Part shown: piece after piece, positions 1-11,898 of the stretch
How positions within the stretch are numbered: the first letter of the stretch is position 1
Layout: the number at the start of each line of letters is the position of its first letter
DNA from: Sporosarcina sp. BI001-red
Lineage (GTDB): Bacteria > Bacillota > Bacilli > Bacillales_A > Planococcaceae
DNA: 64,000 nt
Direction of reading: 5' to 3'
Assembly (NCBI RefSeq): GCF_003384035.1
Contig: NZ_QQAK01000009.1
Span: 372,001-436,000, forward strand
Translations under genes and position numbers: made by a program
Notes under the pieces: model-generated
Told to the model about the DNA's origin: nothing
Seen by the model: the letters and a program-made list of their open reading frames with translations, nothing else
Database searches by the model: none

Positions 1-80
1 TTGACAAACGTATTCTTATAAAGGTTGTACAATTTGGCCTTACCAGAGATTCTCCTATCCATTCTTAATTAAAATTAAAT

Positions 81-127
81 GGCTTTCCTGAAAGTCAGTC
101 TCTATTGACTTTCGGGATAGCTTTTTT
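81..127 (+). terminator. Rho-independent terminator of an upstream gene
   Basis: A long inverted repeat (arms about 81-97 and 106-121, one G-T pair and one small mismatch) is followed by six T. It ends a rightward transcript that starts left of the window. Nothing else recognisable lies in bases 1-80. Confidence 0.75.
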
Positions 128-175
128 ATTTTTTTGCAGGTTTGCACCCTTCCTTTAGAGACTACACTGAATATA

Positions 176-184
176 TGGTACAAT
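176..184 (+). promoter_or_regulatory. Candidate extended -10 promoter of dinG
   Basis: TGGTACAAT fits an extended -10 element (TGn followed by TACAAT). The -35 region is poor. It lies between the upstream terminator and dinG, so it is the likeliest promoter for the dinG-ypmB-aspB group. Sequence match only. Confidence 0.4.
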
Positions 185-221
185 CTGCAGTAGGAAACCG
201 ATACAGGAAGTTGATGAATCC

Positions 222-2996
222 ATGGAAAATCTAAAATTTGCAGTAGTCGATTTGGAGACAACCGGTCATTCCCCTGAAAAAGGCGACCGGATTATTCAAA
301 TTGCCATCATGTTCATTGAAGACGGCGTCCTCACAAACGAGTATGTCCGCTTTGTCAATCCAGGTCAAAAAATCCCTGTTTTTATTCAAGAACTAACTGA
401 TATTACAAACACTGAGGTAAACGATGCACCGTTATTTGAAGAAATCGCGCAAGAAGTGAGAGACTTATTAGAGGGGTGGATGTTTGCTGCTCATAATACC
501 AACTTCGATTTAACTTTTCTTCAAAAAGAATTTCGACGTTGTGGGATTCCTCAGTGGCAGGGAAAGCAGATCGACACAGTCGAATTCTCGAAAATCATGT
601 ATCCTTCTGCTGTTAGCTATCGTCTAAAGGAATTGACTGAGGAACTTGGTATCGAACTATCTGCTGCGCATCGTGCTGACGATGATGCAAGGGCGACAGC
701 GTATTTACTATTAATGTGCATGGGAAAAGTTAAATATCTGCCAGAACAAACTCTAATACGTTTACATAAGCGCTCTTTTTCTCTGAAAACTGATCTATCC
801 GTGATCTTCTATTTAGCGTTAGTAGAGACACGTCGAAAAACATCTAACTCGCATCTCTCACAATTTCGTGGCATTCCTTTCCGTCAAACTGAAATCATTC
901 GAAACCTAGAAACGCGTGAAATTGACTATCCAACCAGTCAAGACGAAAAAGACCAGTTGCTCATTCAAGCTTATCCCTCCTACGAATCCAGGAGTGCTCA
1001 ATTGCAATTCATGGATGCTACTTGGAATTCTTTGCGTACTGGCAAGGAAATTATGGTGGAGGTCCCTACAGGAATCGGGAAGACAGTATCTTATTTACTG
1101 CCGGCAGCGATACGTGCAGTAGAAACTAAACAAGCCGTCATTGTAAGTACGTACACAAATCATTTAGCGGATAAAATTATGGCCGAAGAAATCGGCATCG
1201 TCTCAAAAGCATTATCTATTCCTGTTCAAGCTACAGTGTTGAAGGGGCGTTCAAATTATATCTCGCTATCGAAGTTTGCGGAACTGTTGTTAAGTGGTGA
1301 GTCGAGTTATGACAATATATTCACTGAAATGCAGCTCCTGGTCTGGCTGACTGAAACCATGACTGGAGATGTGAATGAGCTCAATCTTTCAGGTGGTGGT
1401 ATGCTGTATATCGATCGTATCCGCAAACGTTCTTCAGTTCTAGCGGAAGATGAGCAAGGTGTGGATTATCATCAAGTCGCATTAGAAAATTGCCGTCATG
1501 CAGATATCGTCATTACGAACCATGCATTACTTCTTAGTGAGGGATCTAGTAAGGAACAAATTATCGAGGAGTCTTGCGGTCTCGTTGTCGATGAAGCCCA
1601 TCAATTTATTCATGCGGCCTTTAAAACAAATGAAATCATCTTTTCCTATACGAATTGGAAATATGTAATGGGGCAAATCAGTTCAGAGGCAGATGACCAA
1701 GTGAGTCGTCGCATCGAAGAAATCCTAGTTCGGAAGAGGTTAAATCGTTCACGTGAGCGTTCCAACCTTCTGTCGACATTTGAAAAGTTCTCTACGGCCT
1801 TTGATGTAGCTATCCATGAATTGATAGGGGCAGAATCAGTTAAAAGAGGTCATGTGAAGGGGAGTCGACTTCATGTCGCTTTGGAGGACATCTCTGTTGA
1901 TCGGATTGTATTTGAAACTATGTTCCAATCGATGAATGACTTCGTTGGAAATGCTTCCTCATATGTCAAACGGTTGGACCAAGAAGTGGAAAGCCTTTCT
2001 GACAAAGAACAAGCAATTCTTGCAGAATGGCATTATTGGATAGATGAACTTCGTGTGAAAATCGGAGAATGGGTAGAATTATTCCTTGATCAGGAACCGG
2101 GTGGAACCATTTGGATTGAGCAAGACCAAAGGAGTATTCCGGGAAGTCTAACCGTCATCAAGAGTCCAATTGACAGCGCACCTGTGATCCGTAACACACT
2201 GAAGTCACTTTTCACTAACGAAAAAGGCGTGATATGGACGTCAGGAACACTATCTGTGAAAAGTGATGAGCACTTTGTAGCACGCCAACTAGGTGTTGGA
2301 CCTGAAGTGTCAGTTATGAAGTTGCTTGCTCCTGAACATTTCTATACGGGAGCACAAATCTTTCTCATTGATGATATGCCGAACATTCAGCAAGTCGCTC
2401 AACAAGAATATGTAGAAGAAGTGGCAGAGGCGATTGTACAAACGGTAATGGTAACTGAGGGAAGACTTTTTGTTCTCTTTACATCGCAAGATATGCTAAA
2501 TCAAACCCATGAACTTATTTCAGACAGCGGGTTGTTGGAAGACTATGCACTCATCGCCCAAGGAATTAGCTCAGGCAGCAGATATCGGTTGTTAAAATCA
2601 TTCCGGCAATATGAAAAAGCAGTGTTGTTCGGTACGAATAGTTTCTGGGAAGGGGTTGACGTTCCTGGAAACTCATTATCCGCAATCATCATTGTACGTT
2701 TACCGTTTTCTTCTCCGTCTGAACCTGTGTTTAAAGCCAAGACAGCTCAACTGAACAAGATGGGAAAAAACGCTTTCACTGCGTATGCATTACCTGAAGC
2801 TATTCTAAGACTGCGTCAAGGTTTTGGGAGGCTCATTCGCTCATCAACAGATACTGGCTTTTTCATCATCTTGGATCGACGAATTGAAACGAAATCATAC
2901 GGCAAGAAGTTCCTGGAAGCATTGCCGGATGTGCCTGTTAAAAAAGTGTCACTTGCACGTATGGTAGATGAACTTAATAATTGTTATAATAAATGA
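222..2996 (+). CDS. dinG: DinG-family protein: DEDDh exonuclease fused to helicase-like domain
   Basis: 924 residues, the usual length of Gram-positive DinG. The N-terminal DnaQ-like 3'-5' exonuclease shows D10 and E12 in VVDLETTG, an Asp in the AHNTNFD block and the closing HRADDDA motif. A superfamily 2 helicase core follows: Walker A PTGIGKT near 281, DEAH near 457 and motif VI RQGFGRLIR near 865. The four iron-sulfur cysteines of Escherichia coli DinG are absent. In Staphylococcus aureus this form acts as a single-strand exonuclease rather than a helicase, so nuclease function in DNA repair is the best inference. The ATG has an AGGAAG-type ribosome site about 10 bases upstream. A second, differently built paralogue lies at 17595-19502. 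Confidence 0.93.
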   Translation: MENLKFAVVDLETTGHSPEKGDRIIQIAIMFIEDGVLTNEYVRFVNPGQKIPVFIQELTDITNTEVNDAPLFEEIAQEVRDLLEGWMFAAHNTNFDLTFLQKEFRRCGIPQWQGKQIDTVEFSKIMYPSAVSYRLKELTEELGIELSAAHRADDDARATAYLLLMCMGKVKYLPEQTLIRLHKRSFSLKTDLSVIFYLALVETRRKTSNSHLSQFRGIPFRQTEIIRNLETREIDYPTSQDEKDQLLIQAYPSYESRSAQLQFMDATWNSLRTGKEIMVEVPTGIGKTVSYLLPAAIRAVETKQAVIVSTYTNHLADKIMAEEIGIVSKALSIPVQATVLKGRSNYISLSKFAELLLSGESSYDNIFTEMQLLVWLTETMTGDVNELNLSGGGMLYIDRIRKRSSVLAEDEQGVDYHQVALENCRHADIVITNHALLLSEGSSKEQIIEESCGLVVDEAHQFIHAAFKTNEIIFSYTNWKYVMGQISSEADDQVSRRIEEILVRKRLNRSRERSNLLSTFEKFSTAFDVAIHELIGAESVKRGHVKGSRLHVALEDISVDRIVFETMFQSMNDFVGNASSYVKRLDQEVESLSDKEQAILAEWHYWIDELRVKIGEWVELFLDQEPGGTIWIEQDQRSIPGSLTVIKSPIDSAPVIRNTLKSLFTNEKGVIWTSGTLSVKSDEHFVARQLGVGPEVSVMKLLAPEHFYTGAQIFLIDDMPNIQQVAQQEYVEEVAEAIVQTVMVTEGRLFVLFTSQDMLNQTHELISDSGLLEDYALIAQGISSGSRYRLLKSFRQYEKAVLFGTNSFWEGVDVPGNSLSAIIIVRLPFSSPSEPVFKAKTAQLNKMGKNAFTAYALPEAILRLRQGFGRLIRSSTDTGFFIILDRRIETKSYGKKFLEALPDVPVKKVSLARMVDELNNCYNK

Positions 2997-3075
2997 GTGT
3001 ATCTGACTTGAACGTTGGCGAATAGGTTTGCCCGTCCAAGTCTTTAGAAACCCATTTGGAGTGGGATGTGAAAAC

Positions 3076-3561
3076 GTGATTAACTGGATAAAATTTTTCA
3101 TCATTTTTCTCTTCACACTTGCACTGGTGATGACGGCATTTGTTTTTTACAAAGCCTACGAACCAGCTTCTATCCTTAAAGAGAATGCGACCAACCAAGT
3201 ATTGGACGTTGGCCTTTTAGCGGAAGTAGATCGTGCGGAAGTTTATAACGGAACAACCTCACTTACAGTCGTCTATGGAAAAGATGACAAGGGAGTTGCA
3301 AAAGCCGTTTTTGTAAACGAGAAAGCAAAGTCTGACGAGGATTCAAAAGTGGTTGTCCTTGCAAAAGGGACCTCTGCAAAACAAGCAGTATCTGCCGTCA
3401 AACGTGAAATGGACGTCAACAAACTCATCCATGTTAAACTAGGAGTGGAAGACGATGATGCTGTTTGGGAAGTTGCATTCAAAAATGAGGCAAACAAACT
3501 GAATTACGTCTACATCTCATTTTCAGACGGAGTGTGGCAAAAGCGGATTTTAAACTTATAG
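3076..3561 (+). CDS. ypmB: YpmB-like membrane-anchored DUF5590 protein
   Basis: 161 residues. A single hydrophobic segment (about residues 3-23) is followed by an extracellular domain of the PepSY-like DUF5590 type. Function is unknown. Placement between dinG and aspB matches YpmB in Bacillus. The frame stays open further upstream, but the GTG at 3076 has a GGAGTGGG ribosome site and places the membrane segment at the N-terminus, as in the family. The small ypmA gene found next to ypmB in B. subtilis is not present in the 79-base gap to dinG. Confidence 0.8.
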   Translation: MINWIKFFIIFLFTLALVMTAFVFYKAYEPASILKENATNQVLDVGLLAEVDRAEVYNGTTSLTVVYGKDDKGVAKAVFVNEKAKSDEDSKVVVLAKGTSAKQAVSAVKREMDVNKLIHVKLGVEDDDAVWEVAFKNEANKLNYVYISFSDGVWQKRILNL

Positions 3562-3592
3562 GAAGTGCATGAATGCACTGGTAAAGGGAGCG

Positions 3593-4792
3593 ATGGACTT
3601 GGCGAAGCAATTAGCATCCAGAGTATCTACACTTTCACCTTCAACAACTTTAGCGATTACTGCTAAGGCAAAGGAAATGAAAGAATCTGGTATTGATGTA
3701 ATTGGTCTTGGTGCGGGAGAGCCTGATTACAATACACCTGAACCTATACTAGAAGCAGCATGGCGTTCTATGAAGGAAGGCAAGACAAAGTACACACCAT
3801 CTGGTGGGCTACCTGCTTTAAAGGACGCAGTCATTGGGAAGCTAGAAAGAGATCAAGGCTTAACGTATACACGTACTGAAGTCATGATCGGGATTGGTGC
3901 AAAACATGTGTTGTACACGTTGTTCCAAACGATTCTAGATCCAACTGATGAAGTGATTATTCCTGCACCATATTGGGTGAGCTATCCCGAGCAAGTTAAA
4001 CTTGCAGGGGGAGTACCCGTAGTCGTTCAGGCAACTGCAGAAGCAGAGTTCAAAGTGACGGCCAGTCAAATTGAGGTAGCCATCACATCTAAAACAAAAG
4101 CGCTCATTCTGAACTCTCCAGGTAATCCTACTGGAATGGTGTATACGGAAGAAGAACTAAAGGCGATCGCAGAAGTTTGTAAAGCGCGTGATATTTGGAT
4201 CATATCAGATGAAATTTACGAAAAGCTTGTCTATGGAACAGCGAAGCATGTTTCAATTGCAACGCTCTCTGATGACGCGAAAACACGGACATTCATCATT
4301 AATGGCGTTTCAAAATCGCATTCGATGACAGGATGGCGTATCGGATTCATTGCAGGAAATGAGGAAGTCGTAAAAGCGATGACAAACCTTGCAAGTCATT
4401 CGACATCTAATCCTGTAACTACTTCACAATATGCAGCAATTGAAGCGTATAATGGTTCCCAGGATGCTGTTGAGATGATGAGAAAAAGTTTCAGCTCCCG
4501 TTTAGAGCGCATTTATCCTCAAATCCAAGCAATTCCCGGTTTTAACACGGTGAAACCACAAGGTGCATTTTATCTACTTCCGGACGTTTCAGAAGCTGTA
4601 AAACATACGGGATATGAAAACGTCGATGCTTTTGCAAAAGCATTGTTGGAAGAAGCAAATGTGGCGGTCATTCCGGGAAGCGGATTTGGTTCTGAAGAAA
4701 CAATTCGATTATCCTATGCAACTTCGATCGATTTGTTAGAAGAAGCGGTACATCGTATTGACCAATTTGTGAAGTCTAAATGGAACGATTGA
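3593..4792 (+). CDS. aspB: Aspartate aminotransferase, PLP-dependent class I
   Basis: 399 residues. Transfers the amino group between aspartate and 2-oxoglutarate, giving oxaloacetate and glutamate. Fold-type I features are visible: NSPGNPTG, the SDEIYEKLVY block with the cofactor-contacting Asp and Tyr, Lys241 in SKSHSMTGWR as the Schiff-base lysine, and a C-terminal substrate-binding Arg in the ETIRLSYA region. The ATG at 3593 is chosen over the upstream in-frame ATG at 3569 because GGGAG sits at proper spacing before it and MDLAKQLASRV matches typical N-termini. It starts 31 bases after ypmB and is followed by asnS, the Bacillus arrangement. Confidence 0.93.
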   Translation: MDLAKQLASRVSTLSPSTTLAITAKAKEMKESGIDVIGLGAGEPDYNTPEPILEAAWRSMKEGKTKYTPSGGLPALKDAVIGKLERDQGLTYTRTEVMIGIGAKHVLYTLFQTILDPTDEVIIPAPYWVSYPEQVKLAGGVPVVVQATAEAEFKVTASQIEVAITSKTKALILNSPGNPTGMVYTEEELKAIAEVCKARDIWIISDEIYEKLVYGTAKHVSIATLSDDAKTRTFIINGVSKSHSMTGWRIGFIAGNEEVVKAMTNLASHSTSNPVTTSQYAAIEAYNGSQDAVEMMRKSFSSRLERIYPQIQAIPGFNTVKPQGAFYLLPDVSEAVKHTGYENVDAFAKALLEEANVAVIPGSGFGSEETIRLSYATSIDLLEEAVHRIDQFVKSKWND

Positions 4793-4842
4793 TTGAAAAC
4801 TGATTAGGTAGTTCAATTACCTAGAAAAATTTGGAGGCTCTT

Positions 4843-6138
4843 ATGAAAACGATTATGATTCACGAAATGCCTGATCATGAAGGTGAAACAGTACGTATGG
4901 GAGCATGGCTTGCCAACAAGCGCTCAAGTGGTAAGATAGCATTTTTACAATTGCGTGACGGCTCCGGATTCGTTCAAGGAGTTGTTGTAAAAGAAGATGC
5001 TGGTGAAGAACTTTTTGCAACTGCAAAAGGGTTAACTCAAGAGACTTCATTATATGTAACGGGTGAGGTCACAGTAGACGAGCGCTCAAGTTTCGGTTTT
5101 GAGTTGCAGGTCAAAGGGATTGAAGTGATTAAAGTTGCAGAGGACTATCCAATTACACCCAAGGAACACGGAACAGAATTCCTCATGGATCACCGTCATC
5201 TCTGGTTACGTTCTCGTAAGCAACATGCAGTGATGAAAATCCGTGACGAAATCATTCGTGCGACATATGAATTTTTCCATATGAACGGGTTCATTAAAAT
5301 TGACCCGCCAATTTTGACAGGATCTTCTCCTGAAGGAACTTCAGAGCTATTCCATACGAAATACTTTGATGAGGATGCTTATCTTTCACAATCTGGTCAG
5401 CTATATATGGAAGCAGCTGCAATGGCTCTAGGTAAAGTATTTTCGTTCGGACCAACATTCCGTGCTGAAAAGTCGAAAACTCGTCGTCACTTAATCGAGT
5501 TCTGGATGATCGAGCCTGAAATGGCGTTCGTAGAACATGCGCAAAGCTTAGAAGTACAAGAGCAATATGTCTCACACGTTGTTCAATCCGTACTTCAAAA
5601 CTGCAAACTTGAGCTAGAACGTCTAGATCGGGATACATCGAAATTGGAAAAAATCCAAGCGCCTTTCCCACGCATCAGTTATGACGATGCAATCGAGTTC
5701 CTTCACAAAGAAGGGTTTGATGATATTCAATGGGGAGACGATTTTGGAGCACCTCATGAGTCCGCAATTGCAGAAAGTTATGATTTACCCGTTTTCATCA
5801 TGAATTATCCTATCGGCATTAAGCCATTCTACATGCAGCCACATCCTGATCGTGATGATGTCGTGCTATGTGCAGACTTGATCGCTCCTGAAGGATATGG
5901 AGAAATTATTGGTGGTTCTGAACGTATTCATGATTATGATCTCATGAAACAACGGATCGAAGAACACCAGTTGGATGCTTCTGCATATGAATGGTATTTG
6001 GATTTAAGTAAGTATGGCGCAGTGCCACACTCTGGTTTCGGTCTAGGGTTAGAGCGTACTGTCGCTTGGATTTCAGGGGTCGAGCACGTACGGGAATCGA
6101 TTCCGTTCCCACGTCTTCTCAACCGTTTGTATCCTTAA
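4843..6138 (+). CDS. asnS: Asparagine-tRNA ligase
   Basis: 431 residues (B. subtilis AsnS has 430). Class II synthetase that charges tRNA-Asn. An N-terminal OB-fold anticodon-binding domain (about 18-100) precedes the catalytic core, with motif 2 at [11 protein letters not shown] and motif 3 at [22 protein letters not shown] and the overall layout favour AsnRS over AspRS. The ATG at 4843 follows GGAGG; a TTG 12 bases upstream overlaps that site and is rejected. A small inverted repeat (TAGGTA/TACCTA) lies in the 50-base leader, but there is no T-box. Confidence 0.94.
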   Translation: MKTIMIHEMPDHEGETVRMGAWLANKRSSGKIAFLQLRDGSGFVQGVVVKEDAGEELFATAKGLTQETSLYVTGEVTVDERSSFGFELQVKGIEVIKVAEDYPITPKEHGTEFLMDHRHLWLRSRKQHAVMKIRDEIIRATYEFFHMNGFIKIDPPILTGSSPEGTSELFHTKYFDEDAYLSQSGQLYMEAAAMALGKVFSFGPTFRAEKSKTRRHLIEFWMIEPEMAFVEHAQSLEVQEQYVSHVVQSVLQNCKLELERLDRDTSKLEKIQAPFPRISYDDAIEFLHKEGFDDIQWGDDFGAPHESAIAESYDLPVFIMNYPIGIKPFYMQPHPDRDDVVLCADLIAPEGYGEIIGGSERIHDYDLMKQRIEEHQLDASAYEWYLDLSKYGAVPHSGFGLGLERTVAWISGVEHVRESIPFPRLLNRLYP

Positions 6139-6165
6139 TAATGTAACAAGGAAGGAGTTCGCCAT

Positions 6166-6879
6166 ATGCAACAAGATGAACGGCTCCGGATGTGGATTGA
6201 GCAGGGGAATGTTACTATTCCCCAGCTTTTTTTTAACTCTTATAAAAAACTAGGTATCCAAGATTCAGATGCCATGCTCATTTTACAAATGGAAGCCTAC
6301 CATGCTCAACAGATTGAGTTTCCCACACCCTCCGATTTTTCATCACGGATGAACCTCACAGAAAATGAGGTATCCAAAGTCTTGCAGCGACTCATGCAAA
6401 AGGGATATCTGAAAATTGACCAAGCTAGTGATTCCAATGGAGTGCTGTTTGAACAATTTTCGCTACATCCTTTGTGGGAAGCGGTTTTGGAATGTGAAAT
6501 CGGGAGTCAGCATAAAACAGTTGAAGCGAAAGAAAAGGAAGACGAAGGACAAATATTCAACATTTTTGAACAAGAATTTGGACGACTGCTTTCTCCGATG
6601 GAATGTGAAACGATTGCGATGTGGATTGACCAAGATCATCACGAGATCGCTATTATAAAAGCGGCTTTAAAAGAAGCGGTCATAGCTCAAAAACTAAGTA
6701 TGCGTTATATCGATCGTATTTTGTTTGAGTGGAAAAAGAAGAACGTGACGACATTGGCAGATGTTGAAAAACAAACAAAAGCCTTCCGTTCCCCTACACA
6801 ATCCCTGAAACAGGGAAAAGAACAAGGAACTGTGAAACGGGTTCCGCTATATAACTGGCTTGAACAGCGGGATGGGTGA
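6166..6879 (+). CDS. dnaD: DNA replication initiation protein DnaD
   Basis: 237 residues. In B. subtilis DnaD acts with DnaA and DnaB to load the replicative helicase at oriC and at stalled forks. An N-terminal winged-helix oligomerisation domain (about 1-100) and a C-terminal DnaB2/DDBH2 domain (about 135-205) are visible, with the conserved YxxxIxxxW signature as YIDRILFEW. A basic tail follows. The ribosome site AAGGAAGGAG sits close before the ATG. The TGA lies six bases before the nth ATG, so the two are probably translationally coupled. Confidence 0.92.
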   Translation: MQQDERLRMWIEQGNVTIPQLFFNSYKKLGIQDSDAMLILQMEAYHAQQIEFPTPSDFSSRMNLTENEVSKVLQRLMQKGYLKIDQASDSNGVLFEQFSLHPLWEAVLECEIGSQHKTVEAKEKEDEGQIFNIFEQEFGRLLSPMECETIAMWIDQDHHEIAIIKAALKEAVIAQKLSMRYIDRILFEWKKKNVTTLADVEKQTKAFRSPTQSLKQGKEQGTVKRVPLYNWLEQRDG

Positions 6880-6884
6880 GTGGA

Positions 6885-7535
6885 ATGTTAACTAAAACCG
6901 AGTGGAACTATTGCTTAGAGGAAATAGATAAGATGTTTCCAGATGCGCATTGTGAACTTGTGCACGAAAATGCATTTGAATTGGTCATCGCGACCCTTTT
7001 ATCCGCACAATGTACGGATGTGCTAGTGAATCGTGTAACTGCGGAGTTGTTTCAGAAGTATAAAACACCAGGAGATTATTTAGAAGTTCCTATCGAAGAA
7101 TTGCAGCAGGACATTCGTTTCATCGGTCTGTATCGTAACAAGGCAAAAAATATCCAAGCATTGTCGCTCATGCTTCTCACTCAATTCGGTGGGGAAGTTC
7201 CCGAAGATCGCGACGTGCTGACAACACTTCCAGGAGTCGGTAGGAAGACTGCGAATGTTGTCGTTTCCAATGCGTTTGGTGTTCCTGCACTTGCCGTCGA
7301 TACACACGTTGAGCGAGTTGCAAAGCGATTGGCAATGAATCGATGGAAGGACTCTGTGTTGGCAGTTGAAGAAAAAATCATGAGGTGGACACCAAGAGAA
7401 CGTTGGACACAGACGCATCATCAACTTATTTTCTTCGGTAGATATCACTGCAAAGCCCAAAAACCGAACTGTCCGGAATGTCCACTGCTTTCCATATGTC
7501 GAGAAGGAAAGAAGAGGATGAAGCTAAATGGATAA
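6885..7535 (+). CDS. nth: Endonuclease III, DNA glycosylase/AP lyase
   Basis: 216 residues. Removes oxidised pyrimidines and cleaves the abasic site in base excision repair. The helix-hairpin-helix LPGVGRKTANVV carries the catalytic Lys (about 121), and AVDTHVERVA the catalytic Asp (about 139). The C-terminal cysteines in CKAQKPNCPECPLLSIC give the C-x6-C-x2-C-x5-C iron-sulfur pattern. The ATG at 6885 is preferred because MFPDAHCELVH then aligns with Bacillus Nth; an in-frame GTG at 6876 overlaps the dnaD stop. The end overlaps ypoC by 8 bases. Confidence 0.94.
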   Translation: MLTKTEWNYCLEEIDKMFPDAHCELVHENAFELVIATLLSAQCTDVLVNRVTAELFQKYKTPGDYLEVPIEELQQDIRFIGLYRNKAKNIQALSLMLLTQFGGEVPEDRDVLTTLPGVGRKTANVVVSNAFGVPALAVDTHVERVAKRLAMNRWKDSVLAVEEKIMRWTPRERWTQTHHQLIFFGRYHCKAQKPNCPECPLLSICREGKKRMKLNG

Positions 7536-7860
7536 TTCAAAACCTACCGTAACGAAAGACCAAATAATGCCTTACTTTGATAAATGGGAGTCTTTGAAAC
7601 CCGAAATACAACAGCTTTATGACCTAAAGCAACCCAATGCTTCTGAGTGGATGATAATTGCTATAGCAAATTACGAAGAATTACTTCAAGCATGCGCACC
7701 TGTGGGTGGTTCTGACCGTCGGACAAAAATGGAACCATTAAATGGGGAGGAGCGCCTTCAATTCATCAAGGATAAATTGATAAGCCCTTTTGCGCTCATT
7801 CAGTTAAGTTTGCTCTATACGGAATTGAGGAAGAAGGTTTCCCGATTTATCACCAATTAA
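7528..7860 (+). CDS. ypoC: YpoC-like conserved protein
   Basis: 110 residues of unknown function, identified mainly by position: in Bacillus the small YpoC gene follows nth and faces ponA. The protein is soluble, with no signal peptide and no motif I can link to an activity. It overlaps the end of nth by 8 bases, so it is probably translated as the last gene of the dinG-to-ypoC run. A bidirectional terminator follows immediately. Confidence 0.65.
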   Translation: MDNSKPTVTKDQIMPYFDKWESLKPEIQQLYDLKQPNASEWMIIAIANYEELLQACAPVGGSDRRTKMEPLNGEERLQFIKDKLISPFALIQLSLLYTELRKKVSRFITN

Positions 7861-7898
7861 AAAAACAGCGACTTCGTTTATACGAAGTCGCTGTTTTT
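7861..7898. terminator. Bidirectional terminator between ypoC and ponA
   Basis: A 17-base perfect stem (7861-7877 with 7882-7898) has A-rich and T-rich ends on opposite sides, giving a U-tract in both directions. It ends the rightward ypoC transcript and the leftward recU-ponA transcript. Confidence 0.92.
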
Positions 7899-7903
7899 TA
7901 GGT

Positions 7904-10704
<2,801 letters not shown>

Positions 10705-10705
<1 letters not shown>

Positions 10706-11340
10706 TAGGATTCCTGCCTTTCGGTTCGTTCGTCGGTTGATTGTTCAACCATGCCGGTTATCGCTTGTAAATAATCTAGACGCGGATGATAGCCTGGCTG
10801 TATTTCAACTGACATTTCTTCGATTTCTTCAAGTGTAATTGATTTTCTGCCACCATCTATCATGCGTGTCCATTTTTTGATAAAGTTCTTAAAGGGTACT
10901 ACGAAATAACGATCTAAAAGAGAAAAGCGTATAATTAGAAATGCAATCCCACCTTGCTTATGTACTTGGGACATATGCTCAACCTGATGATCATGTATAT
11001 TTTGTAAAGGAAAAGAAGTTTTGTTTTTCGTCTCCTTTGCTTCGAAATCGACATAATTCCCATGCCACACACCGTTATAGTCAGTTGTGGAAGCAGTTTT
11101 AAAATAGGCTTCTGTAATAACTGCTGCACTTCTTGCTGGATAGCGCACGTTGACAATTTGAATAGGTACGGGTTTTTTATGAATGACTGCAATCCCTCTA
11201 CTAGTATAGTACTCGTTGCTTTCATTCAATTCATCTTCCAACGTTTTCCCTCGATTACTGAAAGTTAAAGAAGTTGGTTTGGCAACTGAATTCGTCGTAG
11301 TAGGTATATATTTTTTGCCATTTGGATAGCGTATCGCCAA
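10705..11340 (-). CDS. recU: Holliday junction resolvase RecU
   Basis: 211 residues. Cleaves four-way DNA junctions in recombinational repair with RuvAB and RecA. The PD-(D/E)xK-type nuclease core is clear: [41 protein letters not shown] and [19 protein letters not shown], which carries the catalytic Asp, Glu and Lys. A TTG at 11340 is chosen because GAGG is correctly spaced before it and the protein then begins like other RecU proteins; the GTG at 11349 sits inside the ribosome site. It forms an operon with ponA through a TAATG overlap, linking recombination with cell-wall synthesis as in Bacillus. Confidence 0.93.
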
Positions 11341-11520
11341 TATACTCACCTCACATCATCAGTGTATCATACCACAATATTGAGACGTTAAAACGTTGAT
11401 TAGGTTGCAAATTACAAAATACAAACCATTTGAAAGAAGAATACACGTTCGACAATGTTGGAACTGAACGCTCTAATTTGATAAACTTAAAATAGAGGTA
11501 GTAGAAAGGTGACAAGTAGT

Positions 11521-11898
11521 ATGAGGTTACAACAGTTAACAGAACAATTACTTGAAGTATGTGATGAATGCTTAGTTCGGCATAGCGACATGAGAAAAGA
11601 AATGCGTGAACCCGACTTTTATAAAGAAGTTAAACCGTATGCCGACCGCACGCATCAGATGATAGATGAATGGGACCAACTAATAAAACAGTGGATTCGG
11701 ACTAACCGTCCTAAATACGTACGACCTATTCAAATTTCAACGTTGAACGATCTGATGAAACAATTCACCGTACAATCCTTTTATCAAAAGACAGGGAAGA
11801 AGCGTTTTGTTCAATCGATTCAATCTGCAAGTTATACTCTGAATACTGTAAGGATTGCATTGGAAAAAGAAGAGGAGGAAGGCGGGGATGGCAACTAA
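11521..11898 (+). CDS. yppE: YppE-like DUF1798 protein
   Basis: 125 residues from the ATG at 11521, which has AAAGGTG about nine bases upstream; an in-frame GTG at 11509 overlaps that site. The predicted all-helical protein is rich in charged residues and matches the YppE/DUF1798 family by length and by position between recU and mrfA. Function is unknown. It overlaps the mrfA start by 11 bases, which suggests translational coupling. A plausible vegetative promoter (TTGGAA, 18 bases, TAAACT) lies at 11458-11487. Confidence 0.7.
   Translation: MRLQQLTEQLLEVCDECLVRHSDMRKEMREPDFYKEVKPYADRTHQMIDEWDQLIKQWIRTNRPKYVRPIQISTLNDLMKQFTVQSFYQKTGKKRFVQSIQSASYTLNTVRIALEKEEEEGGDGN

Noticed and set aside
1..33. 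TTGACA at the window edge as a promoter
   Set aside because: No acceptable -10 at 16-18 bases; the terminator at 81-127 would end any transcript before dinG.
4797..4830. Inverted repeat TAGGTA/TACCTA before asnS as an attenuator or T-box
   Set aside because: Only six base pairs, no U-tract and no T-box sequence; kept only as a note in the asnS entry.
5294..5671. 125-codon antisense frame inside asnS
   Set aside because: Shadow of a conserved gene, no ribosome site and no recognisable domain.
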